Of a stretch of 64,000 bases of DNA, positions 9,641 to 18,821 are shown piece after piece. The translations under genes were made by a program, and so were the position numbers. Below the pieces are notes generated by a model. That model had not been told where the DNA came from and made no database searches. It saw only the letters and a program-made list of their open reading frames with translations. This DNA comes from Variovorax sp. PAMC 28711. GTDB taxonomy: Bacteria; Pseudomonadota; Gammaproteobacteria; Burkholderiales; Burkholderiaceae_C. The stretch spans positions 735,001 through 799,000 of the forward strand of contig NZ_CP014517.1 of assembly GCF_001577265.1 (NCBI RefSeq), in the 5' to 3' direction. Within the stretch, counting starts at the first letter, position 1. Each line of letters begins with the position of its first letter.

Positions 9641-9980
9641 CTCTGACAGTGGATCGCGGCAGGGAGCTCACGGGTCCATTCGTCGTTGGAACCCTTCGTG
9701 GCGAGCGCTACTCCATCGGCGGATGGAAGTCGGTGCTCAAGGTGTTGACGGACGCTTGCGCCGTCGAGGCTGAGAGACGCGGCGTGACGTTCGAGCGATT
9801 CTCACTCCAAGACTTGCGTCCCAAAGGCGTGAGCGACACGTTGGAAGACGGAGCAGAGGATGTGCCGGACGGAACTTTGCCCACCAGCGAACGCATGGTG
9901 CGACAGGCTACGACCGACGACGCACGCGTTCGGCCAAGCCGGCGAGATGCCGACGTTCTACAAGCAGTCGATCGGGATGA
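9640..9980 (+). pseudogene. Tyrosine integrase/recombinase C-terminal remnant
   Basis: The frame reads GPFVVGTLRGERYSIGGWKS, then FERFSLQDLRPKGVSDTLE and TSERMVRQ. These match the catalytic domain of phage/island tyrosine recombinases, with the Arg in the LRPKGVSD box. The frame breaks after RMVRQ. Restoring one base near 9907 gives RQVYDRRRTRSAKPAR with the nucleophilic tyrosine, and a stop at 9980. The N-terminal DNA-binding half is absent, so the gene is a remnant even if the indel is an error. It points toward, and ends 187 bases from, the 3' end of tRNA-Asp, a common attachment location for such elements. Confidence 0.7.
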
Positions 9981-10102
9981 CCGTCTCGGCCGCATGCTCC
10001 CCTTACGTCGCCAGCATTTGCGAACCCGCTGCACTGCACAAACTTCTGCGGGAAATGGAGCTCACCGCGAGGTAACTCGTCCGCACTTCCTCATTGAGGG
10101 AG

Positions 10103-10120
10103 TATTCCAAATTTGGAATA
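10103..10120. repeat. Perfect 18-bp palindrome
   Basis: TATTCCAAATTTGGAATA is an uninterrupted perfect palindrome in AT-rich DNA between the integrase remnant and the tRNA terminator. It could be an operator or a minor hairpin. No regulator can be assigned. Confidence 0.6.
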
Positions 10121-10125
10121 TAAAA

Positions 10126-10161
10126 AAGGGTTTGCTACTATTTTCATAGCAGCAAACCCTT
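10126..10161 (-). terminator. Rho-independent terminator of the tRNA-Ala-Glu-Asp operon
   Basis: An 11-bp perfect stem (AAGGGTTTGCT/AGCAAACCCTT) with extra inner pairing (CTAT/ATAG). On the minus strand it is followed by a run of six T, directly after the 3' end of tRNA-Asp. It matches an intrinsic terminator for minus-strand transcription. Confidence 0.85.
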
Positions 10162-10167
10162 ACTGGA

Positions 10168-10244
10168 TGGCGGAGCGGACGGGACTCGAACCCGCGACCC
10201 CCGGCGTGACAGGCCGGTATTCTAACCAACTGAACTACCACTCC
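10168..10244 (-). tRNA. tRNA-Asp(GTC)
   Basis: A 77-nt cloverleaf on the minus strand beginning GGAGTGGTAG and ending GCTCCGCCA with encoded CCA. The anticodon arm CCTGTCACG gives GTC. It is the last gene of the three-tRNA cluster; the integrase remnant abuts its 3' side. Confidence 0.97.
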
Positions 10245-10314
10245 TGGTAGACAACGTTCACTCCTTGCGGAGCCAAGTGCTGACGACTTGTTGCCGGTTT
10301 CACTTGCGTAAAAC

Positions 10315-10390
10315 TGGCGACCCTACGGGGATTCGAACCCCGGTAGCCACCGTGAAAGGGTGGTGTCCTAGGCCTCTAGACGATAGGGTC
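10315..10390 (-). tRNA. tRNA-Glu(TTC)
   Basis: A 76-nt minus-strand cloverleaf from GACCCTATCG to GGGTCGCCA, CCA encoded. The anticodon loop CTTTCAC gives TTC. It lies in the same transcription unit as tRNA-Ala and tRNA-Asp and close to gltX, which charges it. Confidence 0.97.
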
Positions 10391-10441
10391 AAAACCTGAG
10401 GAACCGCGTTGCGATCAACGCTTATTTTCTCGACGCCAAAA

Positions 10442-10517
<76 letters not shown>

Positions 10518-10535
10518 TTGGGTGTCGAGCCTCGA

Positions 10536-10566
10536 ATTATAGCCCGAAAAATCAGACTTCTTTCAA
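10536..10566 (-). promoter_or_regulatory. Probable sigma-70 promoter of the tRNA cluster
   Basis: On the minus strand a consensus TATAAT (10541-10536) lies about 19 bases upstream of the tRNA-Ala 5' end. A TTGAAA (10566-10561), overlapping the 3' end of gltX, is spaced 19 bp from it, slightly wide. It would let the tRNAs be transcribed independently of gltX. Confidence 0.65.
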
Positions 10567-11940
10567 CCTCTTCAACACTGTTTCGCGAGAAAAGAGTGAG
10601 AGCACCGAATCGAGCGACGGCGTCTGCGCGGTTCCCATGATTAACACGCGAACCGGCATCGCCAAAACAGGCATTTTCAGAGCGTGCGCAACCAACACTT
10701 CCTTGATGGCGGCGGCGATGGACGCCTTGTCCCACGGCACGCCGGAGAGCTTGTCGGCGAGCGCGGCAACGGCAGGCCGCACGGCCTCCGTCAGGTGCTG
10801 CGCACGATCGGCCTCCGTCACCGTGACGTCTGCATAGAAAGCAGCGGCCCATCCGGCCAGTGCAACCGTGGTCTCGCAGCGGTCCTTGAACAGCGCGCAG
10901 ATCGCAGGCAAGCGCTCGTCGGCCTCGATGTCGCGCTTGCGCAGTTGGGCGGCCACCAGCGGCTCCAGCGTGGCGTCCGGCGTGGCCTTGATGTATTGCG
11001 CATTGACCCATGCTAGCTTTGCCGCGTCCCATTGCGCAGGGCTCTTCGAAAGATGCGAACCGTCGAACCAGCTCACCATTTGTTCGCTCGTGAACAGCTC
11101 GTCGTCGCCGTGGCTCCAACCCAGACGCGCAAGGTAGTTGAGCATCGCTTCGGGCAGGTAACCATCCTGTTCGTAAGCCGTGACACTCACGGCGCCGCGG
11201 CGCTTCGAGAGCTTCTGGCCGTCGTCGCCAAGGATCACCGGCACGTGACCGAACTGCGGCAGTGGCGCGCCGAGCGCCTGGAAAATATTGATCTGCCAGG
11301 GCGTGTTGTTGATGTGCTCGTCGCCACGGAATACGTGCGTGATCGCCATGTCCCAATCGTCGACCACCACCGCGAAGTTGTACGTCGGCACACCGTCGGG
11401 CCGCAGGATGATCAGGTCGTCGATCTCGCGGTTGTTGATGGTGATCTCGCCCTTGACCAGATCGGTCCAGGTGACATCGCCCTCGGGCGGATTGCAGAAG
11501 CGCACCACCGGCGGCACGCCCTCCGGCACTGGCGGCAACACTTTGCCGGGCACCGGGCGCCAGCGCCGGTCGTAAAGCGTTTTCTCGCCACGGGCGCGCT
11601 GCGCTTCGCGGGTGGCTTCGAGTTCTTCGGGTGTGCAATAGCAGTGGTAGGCCGTCCCGGCCGCGAGCATCTGCGCGATCACTTCCTGATAGCGCGCGAG
11701 CCGCTTCATCTGGTAGATCGGACCCTCGTCGTAGTCAAGGCCGAGCCAGCGCATCGACGCGAGGATCTGGTCGGTCGAATCCTGCGTCGAGCGCGCCACA
11801 TCGGTGTCTTCGATGCGCAGCACGAACTCACCTTTGTGATGCCGCGCGTAAGCCCACGAATACAGCGCAGTGCGCGCGGTGCCGAGATGAAGGAAACCGG
11901 TGGGAGACGGTGCGATGCGGGTGCGAACTTTGCCGGTCAT
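10552..11940 (-). CDS. gltX: Glutamate--tRNA ligase
   Basis: Charges tRNA-Glu with glutamate in the cytosol. The class I signature [20 protein letters not shown] is at the N-terminus and the KMSKS-type loop appears as [10 protein letters not shown]. Length 462 aa is normal for the discriminating or non-discriminating bacterial enzyme. A zinc-site-like region ([18 protein letters not shown]) is present. It is followed by the tRNA cluster that includes its own substrate, and it starts just after metZ (12-base gap). Confidence 0.97.
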   Translation of the reverse strand: MTGKVRTRIAPSPTGFLHLGTARTALYSWAYARHHKGEFVLRIEDTDVARSTQDSTDQILASMRWLGLDYDEGPIYQMKRLARYQEVIAQMLAAGTAYHCYCTPEELEATREAQRARGEKTLYDRRWRPVPGKVLPPVPEGVPPVVRFCNPPEGDVTWTDLVKGEITINNREIDDLIILRPDGVPTYNFAVVVDDWDMAITHVFRGDEHINNTPWQINIFQALGAPLPQFGHVPVILGDDGQKLSKRRGAVSVTAYEQDGYLPEAMLNYLARLGWSHGDDELFTSEQMVSWFDGSHLSKSPAQWDAAKLAWVNAQYIKATPDATLEPLVAAQLRKRDIEADERLPAICALFKDRCETTVALAGWAAAFYADVTVTEADRAQHLTEAVRPAVAALADKLSGVPWDKASIAAAIKEVLVAHALKMPVLAMPVRVLIMGTAQTPSLDSVLSLFSRETVLKRLKEV

Positions 11941-11952
11941 GGAGACGTGCGA

Positions 11953-13182
11953 TCAGGTATTCAGGGTGGCAAGGCCGCTGAGACCTCGGAGGAGGTCGGC
12001 CTGGATGTCTTCGATGTGCTCGAGGCCAACAGCCAGGCGAATCAGGCCCTGCCCGATGCCGGCTGCCTGGCGCTGCGCTTCGGTCAGGCGTCCGTGCGAT
12101 GTCGTGCCGGGGTGCGTGATGATGGTCTTGGTGTCGCCCAGGTTGGTCGCGATGCTGACCACCTGCGTGCTGTTGATCACATGGAAAGCGTTCGCGCGCG
12201 CGGTTTCGGGATCGTTACCGATCACGTCGAACGACAGCACCGCGCCGCCCTGCCCCGACTGCTGGCGCATTGCCAGTTCATGCTGCGGATGCGAGGCGAG
12301 ACCGGGGTAATAAACGCGCGCCACGCCGGGCTGCGTTTCGAGCCATTGCGCGATCACCAACGCGGCCGCGCTCTGTGCCTGCATGCGGATGCCGAGCGTC
12401 TCCATGCCCTTCAGCACGACCCATGCGTTGAACGGCGACAAGGCCATGCCGGCGGTCCGCACGACCGGGCCGAACACGTCGACGATCAGCTTCGAAGGCC
12501 CGCAGATGGCCCCGGCCATCACGCGTCCCTGGCCATCCAGATACTTGGTGCCCGAATGGATGATCAGGTCGGCGCCGAGTTCGGCGGGCCGCTGCAGCGC
12601 GGGCGAGCAAAAACAGTTGTCGACGGCGAGCAGCGCGCCGGCGCCATGCGCGAGATCGGCCAGCGCGCGGATGTCGCAGACCTCCGTCAGCGGGTTGGTC
12701 GGCGTCTCGGCAAACAGGAGCTTGGTGTTCGGCTTGATCGCAGCGGCCCATTCGGCCACATCGGTCTGCGAGACGAAGGTCGTCTCGACACCGAACTTCG
12801 CGAACTCCTTGGCGAACAGGTTGAGCGTCGAGCCGAACACCGAGCGCGAGCAGATCACGTGGTCGCCCATCTTCAGCAGGCCCATGCACATCATGAGGAT
12901 CGCGCTCATGCCGGTGGACGCGCCGATCGCGGCTTCCGTGCCTTCCATCGCCGCGAGGCGCTGCTCGAAACTGGTGACCGTCGGGTTCGACGTGCGCGAG
13001 TAGGTGAAGCCTTCCTCGGTGCCGGCGAAGCGGCGCATCGCGGTCTCGGCGTCGGGCTGCACAAACCCGCTCGTCAGGTACAGCGCTTCTGAATGTTCGC
13101 CGTGCTGGCTGCGTGCCAGGCCGGTTCGCAACGCAAGCGTGTCGCGGTGCAGGCCAGCCGGCAGGGATTTCTCTTGGCTCAC
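11953..13182 (-). CDS. metZ: O-succinylhomoserine sulfhydrylase
   Basis: A PLP enzyme of the Cys/Met metabolism family that makes homocysteine from O-succinylhomoserine and sulfide. The 409-aa protein has SGTKYLDGQGRVMAG with the PLP-binding lysine, TLALRTGLARSQHGEHSEAL at the N-terminus and the C-terminal SHGRLTEAQRQAAGI typical of MetZ. It starts with GTG one base after the purF stop, in the conserved betaproteobacterial order folC-SPOR-cvpA-purF-metZ. Confidence 0.95.
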   Translation of the reverse strand: MSQEKSLPAGLHRDTLALRTGLARSQHGEHSEALYLTSGFVQPDAETAMRRFAGTEEGFTYSRTSNPTVTSFEQRLAAMEGTEAAIGASTGMSAILMMCMGLLKMGDHVICSRSVFGSTLNLFAKEFAKFGVETTFVSQTDVAEWAAAIKPNTKLLFAETPTNPLTEVCDIRALADLAHGAGALLAVDNCFCSPALQRPAELGADLIIHSGTKYLDGQGRVMAGAICGPSKLIVDVFGPVVRTAGMALSPFNAWVVLKGMETLGIRMQAQSAAALVIAQWLETQPGVARVYYPGLASHPQHELAMRQQSGQGGAVLSFDVIGNDPETARANAFHVINSTQVVSIATNLGDTKTIITHPGTTSHGRLTEAQRQAAGIGQGLIRLAVGLEHIEDIQADLLRGLSGLATLNT

Positions 13183-13183
13183 G

Positions 13184-14692
13184 TCAGTTGCTTTCGCTCA
13201 TGTTCGGCAGCGCGAGGCGCGAGGAGTCTTCCTCGGTCTCTTCGATGCGCGGCCGGTTGCCGTTCATGCGGTTGATCGACTCGGTGTCGATGTCGCCCGT
13301 CACGTACACGCCGTCGAAGCACGAGGCATCGAAGCCGTCCAGTTTGGGGTTCAGCGACCCGATCGCGCGCTTCATCGCATCGACGTCCTGGTAGATCAGC
13401 GCGTCGCAGCCGATCAGTTCGCGGATCTGTTCGACCGTGCGGTCGTGCGCCACCAGTTCGTCCTTGGTCGGCATGTCGATGCCGTAGACGTTGGGGTAAC
13501 GCACCGGCGGCGCGGCGCTCGCGAGGTACACCTTGCGGGCGCCCGCATCGCGCGCCATCTGCACGATCTCGCGACTGGTGGTGCCGCGCACGATCGAGTC
13601 GTCGACCAGGAGCACGTTGCGGCCCTTGAACTCGCTCGCGATCACGTTGAGCTTCTGGCGCACCGACTTCTTGCGAACGCCCTGCCCCGGCATGATGAAA
13701 GTCCGACCGACGTAGCGGTTCTTCACGAAGCCTTCGCGGTACGGCACGCCGAGCAGGTGGGCCAGTTGCGTGGCGCTCGGACGGCTCGATTCAGGGATCG
13801 GAATGATCACGTCGATGTCGCTCGGCGGCACGGTCGAGACCACGCGTTTGGCCAGTGTCTCGCCGAGATTGAGCCTTGCCTGATAGACCGAAATGCCGTC
13901 CATGACCGAATCGGGCCGCGCGAGATAAACGAACTCGAAGATGCAGGGATTGAGCGACGGCGACTCCGCGCACTGCATCGAATGCACTTGGCCCTGCAGG
14001 TCGATGAACACCGCTTCGCCCGGCGCGATGTTGCGCTCAAACACGTGGCCCGAACCTTCGAGCGCCACCGACTCGCTGGCCACCATGACGGTGCCGTCGG
14101 CACTGCGGCCCATGACCAGCGGACGAATGCCGAACGGATCGCGGAACGCGAGCAAGCCATGGCCGGCGATCAGCGTGACCACCGCATAAGACCCGCGCAG
14201 CCGCTTGTGAACGTTCTTGACCGCTGCGAACACTTCCGCCGAATGCAGCGGCACGCCGCGCGTCGAGCGTTCGAGCTCGTGCGCGAGAACGTTGAGCAAC
14301 ACCTCGGAATCGCTCTCGGTGTTGGTGTGGCGATGGTCGGTCGAGAACAACTCGGCGCGCAACGCGTGCGCATTGGTCAGGTTGCCGTTGTGCACCAGCA
14401 CGATGCCAAACGGCGCGTTCACGTAGAACGGCTGCGCTTCTTCCTCGCTGTAGGCGTTGCCCGCGGTGGGATAGCGGACCTGGCCCAGGCCGACGCTGCC
14501 CGGCAACGCGCGCATGTTGCGCGTGCGGAAAACGTCCTTCACCATCCCTTTGGCTTTGTGCATGAAGAACTTGCGGTCCATCAGCGTGCAAATGCCGGCG
14601 GCGTCCTGCCCGCGGTGCTGCAGCAGCAGCAATGCGTCGTAGAGCAATTGATTGACGGGCGCGGTACTGACAACGCCGACGATTCCACACAT
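13184..14692 (-). CDS. purF: Amidophosphoribosyltransferase
   Basis: First step of purine synthesis: PRPP plus glutamine to phosphoribosylamine. It begins MCGIVGVV, so Cys2 after Met removal is the glutaminase nucleophile. The PRPP loop VLLVDDSIVRGTTSREIV is at about residues 365-385. Length 502 aa matches the Gram-negative enzyme, and no propeptide is seen. It lies 13 bases after cvpA, as in many proteobacteria. Confidence 0.97.
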   Translation of the reverse strand: MCGIVGVVSTAPVNQLLYDALLLLQHRGQDAAGICTLMDRKFFMHKAKGMVKDVFRTRNMRALPGSVGLGQVRYPTAGNAYSEEEAQPFYVNAPFGIVLVHNGNLTNAHALRAELFSTDHRHTNTESDSEVLLNVLAHELERSTRGVPLHSAEVFAAVKNVHKRLRGSYAVVTLIAGHGLLAFRDPFGIRPLVMGRSADGTVMVASESVALEGSGHVFERNIAPGEAVFIDLQGQVHSMQCAESPSLNPCIFEFVYLARPDSVMDGISVYQARLNLGETLAKRVVSTVPPSDIDVIIPIPESSRPSATQLAHLLGVPYREGFVKNRYVGRTFIMPGQGVRKKSVRQKLNVIASEFKGRNVLLVDDSIVRGTTSREIVQMARDAGARKVYLASAAPPVRYPNVYGIDMPTKDELVAHDRTVEQIRELIGCDALIYQDVDAMKRAIGSLNPKLDGFDASCFDGVYVTGDIDTESINRMNGNRPRIEETEEDSSRLALPNMSESN

Positions 14693-14705
14693 GGGGACGG
14701 TCCTC

Positions 14706-15191
14706 TCAGGGAAGGTAACTGGCCAACTTTTCAGGCAATGCAGGTTTCACGCCTTGCAAGGCCTCATCCAGAACAATGGCGCCGCGCGACTCCTTCCACA
14801 AGGCCCCGTCGCTCATTGCCAACAAATGAACCACGACCGCGGCGACCAACAATGCCAGCACACCGCGGGCCAGGCCGAAGGCGGCGCCGAGTATCCGGTC
14901 GACCGGTCGCAGGCCCACCGCCGCGATCATCTTGCGCGTGAGGGCTGCCACCAGACCCACACCGAACGCCACCGCGACGAACACGAGCACGAAGGCCACC
15001 GGATAGCGCCAGACCGCGCCGGCTTCACCAACCGGCATCCAGGCCGCCACATCACCGGCAAACCATTGCGCGCACAGGAAAGCAGCGATCCAGCCGATCA
15101 GCGAAATCACCTCGAAAACCAGCCCGCGCACCACGCCGAGCAGCATCGAGAGCACGAGCACCGCGATACCGATCCAGTCGAGCAAGGCCAC
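14706..15191 (-). CDS. cvpA: CvpA family membrane protein
   Basis: A 161-aa inner-membrane protein with four hydrophobic helices (WIGIAVLVLSMLLGVVRGLV; YPVAFVLVFVAVAFGVGLVA; ALLVAAVVVHLLAM) and the family start region. CvpA is linked to envelope/colicin V secretion phenotypes in E. coli. It starts with GTG and lies between the SPOR protein and purF, its usual place. Confidence 0.92.
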   Translation of the reverse strand: MALLDWIGIAVLVLSMLLGVVRGLVFEVISLIGWIAAFLCAQWFAGDVAAWMPVGEAGAVWRYPVAFVLVFVAVAFGVGLVAALTRKMIAAVGLRPVDRILGAAFGLARGVLALLVAAVVVHLLAMSDGALWKESRGAIVLDEALQGVKPALPEKLASYLP

Positions 15192-15206
15192 GGCGGCACG
15201 CGGGCG

Positions 15207-16070
15207 CTACAGCGGCAGCACCGCGGCCGACAGCGACAGGCCCTTGACCTTCGCGGCCGCCTTGTCGGCATCGCCGCGACTGGCGAACGGACCGACACGC
15301 ACACGCGTGCGCTCGCCATCGGCCGTTTTCGCCACCGTCGTGTAAGTCTTGAGGCCAGCCTTTTCGAGTTTCTGCCGGACTTCCCGTGCCTTTGCGGCAT
15401 CGGCGAATGCGCCAACCTGAATGGCAAAGCGGCCGGCGTCGTCAGACGCTGCGGGCTTAGCGGCAGAAGCGTCTGCGAACTTGCCATCCAGCAAGGCCTT
15501 GGCGCGCGCGCCGTCGTCGGCGGGCTTGGCCGCTGGCTTCGGTTCCGGCTTGGCTTCCGGTTTGACCTCGGGCTTGGGCTTCGCCTCGGGCTTGGATTCC
15601 GCTTTCGCTTCGGACTTCGGTTCGGGCTTTGGCTTTGTTTCGGGCTTCGGCTCCGGCTTGTTTTCCGACTTGACGACGGGCGCGGGCTTTGCGGCAGGGA
15701 TCTCCGAGCCGTCTGCCGCCTCGGTGATCATGCTGCCCGCGGTGGCACCCGAGGCGACGCGCGAGCTTCCCGCATCGGGATTGGCGGCAGCCACGGGCGC
15801 GGGGGTTGGCGCCGCCGGAACCACGATCGGCTTGGCCTTGTTGCGATCCGGAATCTCGATCGGGATGTCCACCGCGATGGGGCGCGGCTGCGTGTCGAAC
15901 AGGAGCGGAAAGCCGATCACGCCAACGAGCACCAGCACGACCGCACCCAGCAAGCGATGGCGTGCGCGACGGCGCATCGTTTCCACGCTTTCAGCGGGCG
16001 CTGCTGCGACGCTGGCGTTGCGCCCCTCGTTGCCCGGGGCACCGCCTTTGCGGAACTTGAAAAACGCCAT
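15207..16070 (-). CDS. SPOR domain protein (DedD-like) with Lys-Pro-Glu linker
   Basis: A 287-aa bitopic envelope protein. A cytoplasmic basic N-terminus is followed by one helix (LLGAVVLVLVGVIGFPLLF, about 40-60). A periplasmic linker (about 120-185) is built of KPEPK, KPEAK and similar repeats. The C-terminal SPOR domain (about 210-285; RFAIQVGAFADAAKAREVRQ) should bind denuded peptidoglycan at the division septum. It occupies the dedD position beside cvpA and folC. Confidence 0.92.
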   Translation of the reverse strand: MAFFKFRKGGAPGNEGRNASVAAAPAESVETMRRRARHRLLGAVVLVLVGVIGFPLLFDTQPRPIAVDIPIEIPDRNKAKPIVVPAAPTPAPVAAANPDAGSSRVASGATAGSMITEAADGSEIPAAKPAPVVKSENKPEPKPETKPKPEPKSEAKAESKPEAKPKPEVKPEAKPEPKPAAKPADDGARAKALLDGKFADASAAKPAASDDAGRFAIQVGAFADAAKAREVRQKLEKAGLKTYTTVAKTADGERTRVRVGPFASRGDADKAAAKVKGLSLSAAVLPL

Positions 16071-16133
16071 GAAAGTCGATCCCTGATGGAGAGTGCAGCG
16101 TGAGCGGAGAAAAGCGCCGTGACAGCGGGCAGT

Positions 16134-17429
16134 TCAGGCGCCCGGCAACAGGTGTTTGGCTTGCAGACGGGGGGTTCCGTGCACCAGCACGCCACCCACT
16201 GTAAAGAACGATCCGAAGACGACGATTCTATCAGCGGGGTCCGATTCATCGATGGCGGCCTGAAGCGCCTCGAGAGGCGCGGCGTGCACGCTGGCGACCA
16301 CATCGCCGCGCGGGTTTTGCGCCTGCCACCGCTGCATCAGGTCCGCCGCTTTGGCCGCACGCAGCGTCGGCAGGTCGGTGAAATACCAGCGATCGATCAA
16401 CGGCCCGATGCGCGCGAGGATCGGCGCCAGGTCCTTGTCCGCCATGACACCGAAGACGGCACGCGTGGTCGGAAAGAAACCCATGGCGTCGAGGTTTTCG
16501 GCGAGCGCTGCCACGGCATGCGCGTTGTGCGCCACGTCCAGCACCAGCGCCGGTTGCCCGGGCACGATCTGGAAGCGCCCCGGCAAATCGACCATCGACA
16601 AACCGGTGCGAATCGCCTGCGCATTGATCGGCAACAGCGGTCGCAGCGCCTCCAGCGCCGCCAGCGCGCCGGCCGCATTGATCAACTGGTTGGCACCCCG
16701 GAGCGCCGGATACGCGAGGCCGCTGTAGCGGCGGCCTCGACCGCTCCAGCCCCACTGCTGCTTGTCCCCCGACACGTTGAAATCGTGCCCGAAGCGCCAG
16801 AGATCCGCGCCGATGGCCCGCGCGTGGTCGAGCACGCTCTGTGGTGGCACCGGGTCGCTCACGATCGCCGGTTTGCCGGTGCGCAGGATGCCCGCCTTCT
16901 CGAAACCGATGCTTTCGCGGTCCGGCCCCAGGAAGTCCATGTGGTCGAGATCGATGCTGGTGATGATTGCGCAGTCGGCGTTGATCACGTTGACCGCATC
17001 GAGCCGCCCGCCGAGCCCGACTTCCAGGATGACCGCATCGGGTTTCTCGGCCGCCGCGCAGCGCATCAGCGCCAGCGTGGTGAATTCAAAGTAAGTCAGG
17101 CTAATTTCGGCCCGGGCGAGTTCCACTGCTTCAAAGTGCGCGATCAGTTTGGCAGCGTCAACCGCCTCGCCGGCGAGGCGCAGGCGCTCCTCGAAATTCA
17201 CCAGATGCGGCGAGGTGTAGACCGCCGTGCGGTACCCGGCATGGGTGAGGATCGATTCCAGCATGGCGCAGGTCGAGCCCTTGCCGTTGGTGCCGGCCAC
17301 GGTGAGCACCGGGCAATCGAAGCGCAGGCCCATGCGCTCGGCCACGGTGCGCACGCGGTCCAGTCCCATGTCGATGTTCTTGGCGTGAAGTTGCTCGGCG
17401 TGCGCGAGCCAGTCGGCGAGGGTTTCCAT
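16134..17429 (-). CDS. folC: Bifunctional folylpolyglutamate synthase / dihydrofolate synthase
   Basis: ATP-dependent ligase that makes dihydrofolate from dihydropteroate and glutamate and then extends the polyglutamate tail. The ATP-binding VAGTNGKGSTCAMLESIL and the mid-protein DHMDFLGPDRESIGFEKAGI are Mur-ligase-family motifs. I start at the internal ATG (METLADWLAHAEQLH) because homologues begin there; in-frame ATGs at 17468 and 17465 would add 13 residues. From METLADWL it is 431 aa. It is the first gene of the minus-strand run and diverges from the ArsC-like gene. Confidence 0.95.
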   Translation of the reverse strand: METLADWLAHAEQLHAKNIDMGLDRVRTVAERMGLRFDCPVLTVAGTNGKGSTCAMLESILTHAGYRTAVYTSPHLVNFEERLRLAGEAVDAAKLIAHFEAVELARAEISLTYFEFTTLALMRCAAAEKPDAVILEVGLGGRLDAVNVINADCAIITSIDLDHMDFLGPDRESIGFEKAGILRTGKPAIVSDPVPPQSVLDHARAIGADLWRFGHDFNVSGDKQQWGWSGRGRRYSGLAYPALRGANQLINAAGALAALEALRPLLPINAQAIRTGLSMVDLPGRFQIVPGQPALVLDVAHNAHAVAALAENLDAMGFFPTTRAVFGVMADKDLAPILARIGPLIDRWYFTDLPTLRAAKAADLMQRWQAQNPRGDVVASVHAAPLEALQAAIDESDPADRIVVFGSFFTVGGVLVHGTPRLQAKHLLPGA

Positions 17430-17476
17430 GGAGGCGGAATTGTCGCCGACGCGCCCCGGAGGCATCATGGCGACCC

Positions 17477-17826
17477 ATGATCACCGTCTACGGCATCCCG
17501 AATTGCGACACCGTCAAGCGGGCGCGCACCTGGCTCGCCGACCGCGACATCGCCTACCGATTCCACGATTTCAAGAAAGCGGGTGTGCCCGAAGCATCGC
17601 TCGACCGATGGCTCGCGACGCCCGGCTGGGACGCGCTGGTCAATCGGCGCGGCACGACCTGGCGTCGCCTCGACGAGGCGACCCGCGACGCGGTCGTCGA
17701 TGCCGGTTCTGCCCGCAAGGTGCTGCTGGCCAACCCCAGCCTGATCAAACGGCCCGTGGTCGATTGGGGCCACGGCGCGCCTACCGTAGGTTTCGACGCC
17801 GCCAATGGGCGACTTTTTCCGCTTGA
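17477..17826 (+). CDS. ArsC/Spx-family (YffB-like) thioredoxin-fold protein, 3' frameshift
   Basis: A small thioredoxin-fold protein of the arsenate-reductase-related YffB group (MITVYGIPNCDTVKRARTWL, single N-terminal Cys). Function in the cell is not established. As written, the frame runs on to 17941 with a 40-residue tail unlike the family. Adding one C at 17802-17804 gives FDAAQWATFSA and a stop at 17826, the normal 116-aa length. I therefore take 17826 as the likely end. No RBS of note. Confidence 0.75.
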
Positions 17827-17884
17827 TGCAACGGAACCTGACTGGCCCGATCACATCCAATTCATTCGTTCCGAGGAGTTCATC

Positions 17885-18405
17885 ATGACCATTTCACCCG
17901 TCGATCCCTTGTTCTTTCGCTTTCGCGGCCGCAGCCCCTGAGCGCGGGTGTGGCGCAGGCTCAGCAATCGCTGCCGGACGAGGCGCGTGTCGTCTCGACA
18001 GCCCAGGCCCCGGACGGGGGCTACAACGTGACCTACGAGTACGCCGGTCGTCGTTACACCACGCACCGACAGCCACCGGGCGCCACGATTCCGGTGCAGG
18101 TCAGTGCGATCGGCGTGACCACGAGCCCCGTGTACCAGTCACCCCTGGCTTCTGCGCCCAGCGGCGACGCGCCTGCCTGGGAAAACGTGACGCCGGAGCC
18201 GGGTGTGGTGGTGTCGGGCAACCGTCCGGCGCCGGTCTACACGACCGCGCCGGTGTACGTACAGCCGGGCTACGTTCCCGCGCCGGTGTACGTGCAACCC
18301 GCCTATGCACAGCCTTACTACTTTCCGCCGGTGGGCGTCTCGCTCAACCTCGGCTATTCGCGCGGATGGGGTGGCGGCGGTTGGGGCCACCGCGGCTGGC
18401 GCTGA
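17885..18405 (+). CDS. Secreted Pro/Tyr-rich protein, 5' end frameshifted
   Basis: A strong ribosome-binding site (GAGGAG) precedes an ATG at 17885, but that frame stops after 18 codons. The downstream frame, open from upstream of 17950, carries a signal-peptide-like end (LSAGVAQAQQ) and the mature protein: EARVVSTAQAPDGGYNVTYEYAGRR, then repeated PAPVYVQP-type segments and a Gly/Trp/Arg-rich tail. One missing base near 17895 would join MTIS to TRRSLVLSLS and restore a positively charged signal peptide. It is probably periplasmic or outer-membrane associated; function unknown. Confidence 0.6.
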
Positions 18406-18480
18406 GCGCCCTCTAGAATCGTCTGCGGCGCGATGCGCTATCAAAACTGTCACAACTTTGACCCCGGAGACGAGAGCGAG

Positions 18481-18801
18481 ATGACGACCGACACCATTGC
18501 AGGCGTGACCGTGAGCACCAAGGCCAACGTTTATTTCGACGGCAAGTGCGTGAGCCACAACTTCACGCTCGCCGACGGCACGAAGAAATCGGTCGGCGTG
18601 ATCCTCCCCGCCACGCTGACCTTCAGCACCGGCGCACCCGAGGTCATGGAAGGCGTGAGCGGCGCCTGCGAATACCTTCTGGCCGACACCACCGAATGGA
18701 AGAAGTCGGGCGCTGGCGAAAAGTTCAGCGTGCCCGGCAATGCGTCTTTCCAGATCCGGGTGTCTGGCCAGCCGTACAGCTACATCTGCCACTTCGGCTG
18801 A
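18481..18801 (+). CDS. ppnP: Pyrimidine/purine nucleoside phosphorylase
   Basis: 106-aa single-domain cupin of the DUF1255/PpnP family, which phosphorolyses several nucleosides. It includes ANVYFDGKCVSHNFTLADGT, GVILPATLTFSTGAPEVMEG and the end SYICHFG. The ATG at 18481 follows a GGAGACGAGAG Shine-Dalgarno; a longer frame from 18433 lacks homology in its first 16 residues. Confidence 0.92.
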   Translation: MTTDTIAGVTVSTKANVYFDGKCVSHNFTLADGTKKSVGVILPATLTFSTGAPEVMEGVSGACEYLLADTTEWKKSGAGEKFSVPGNASFQIRVSGQPYSYICHFG

Positions 18802-18821
18802 TCGGCCTGGCGCGCGGCGCT

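Noticed and set aside
11032..13092. A 686-codon plus-strand frame over gltX and metZ
   Set aside because: Antisense to two well-defined genes, with His/Arg-rich composition and no domain.
15540..15680. Lys-Pro-Glu repeats as a mobile or CRISPR-like repeat
   Set aside because: They encode the flexible linker of the SPOR protein; units are irregular and lie within a coding frame.
18433..18480. Upstream ATG for the nucleoside phosphorylase
   Set aside because: The 16 extra residues have no family match, and a good ribosome-binding site precedes 18481.
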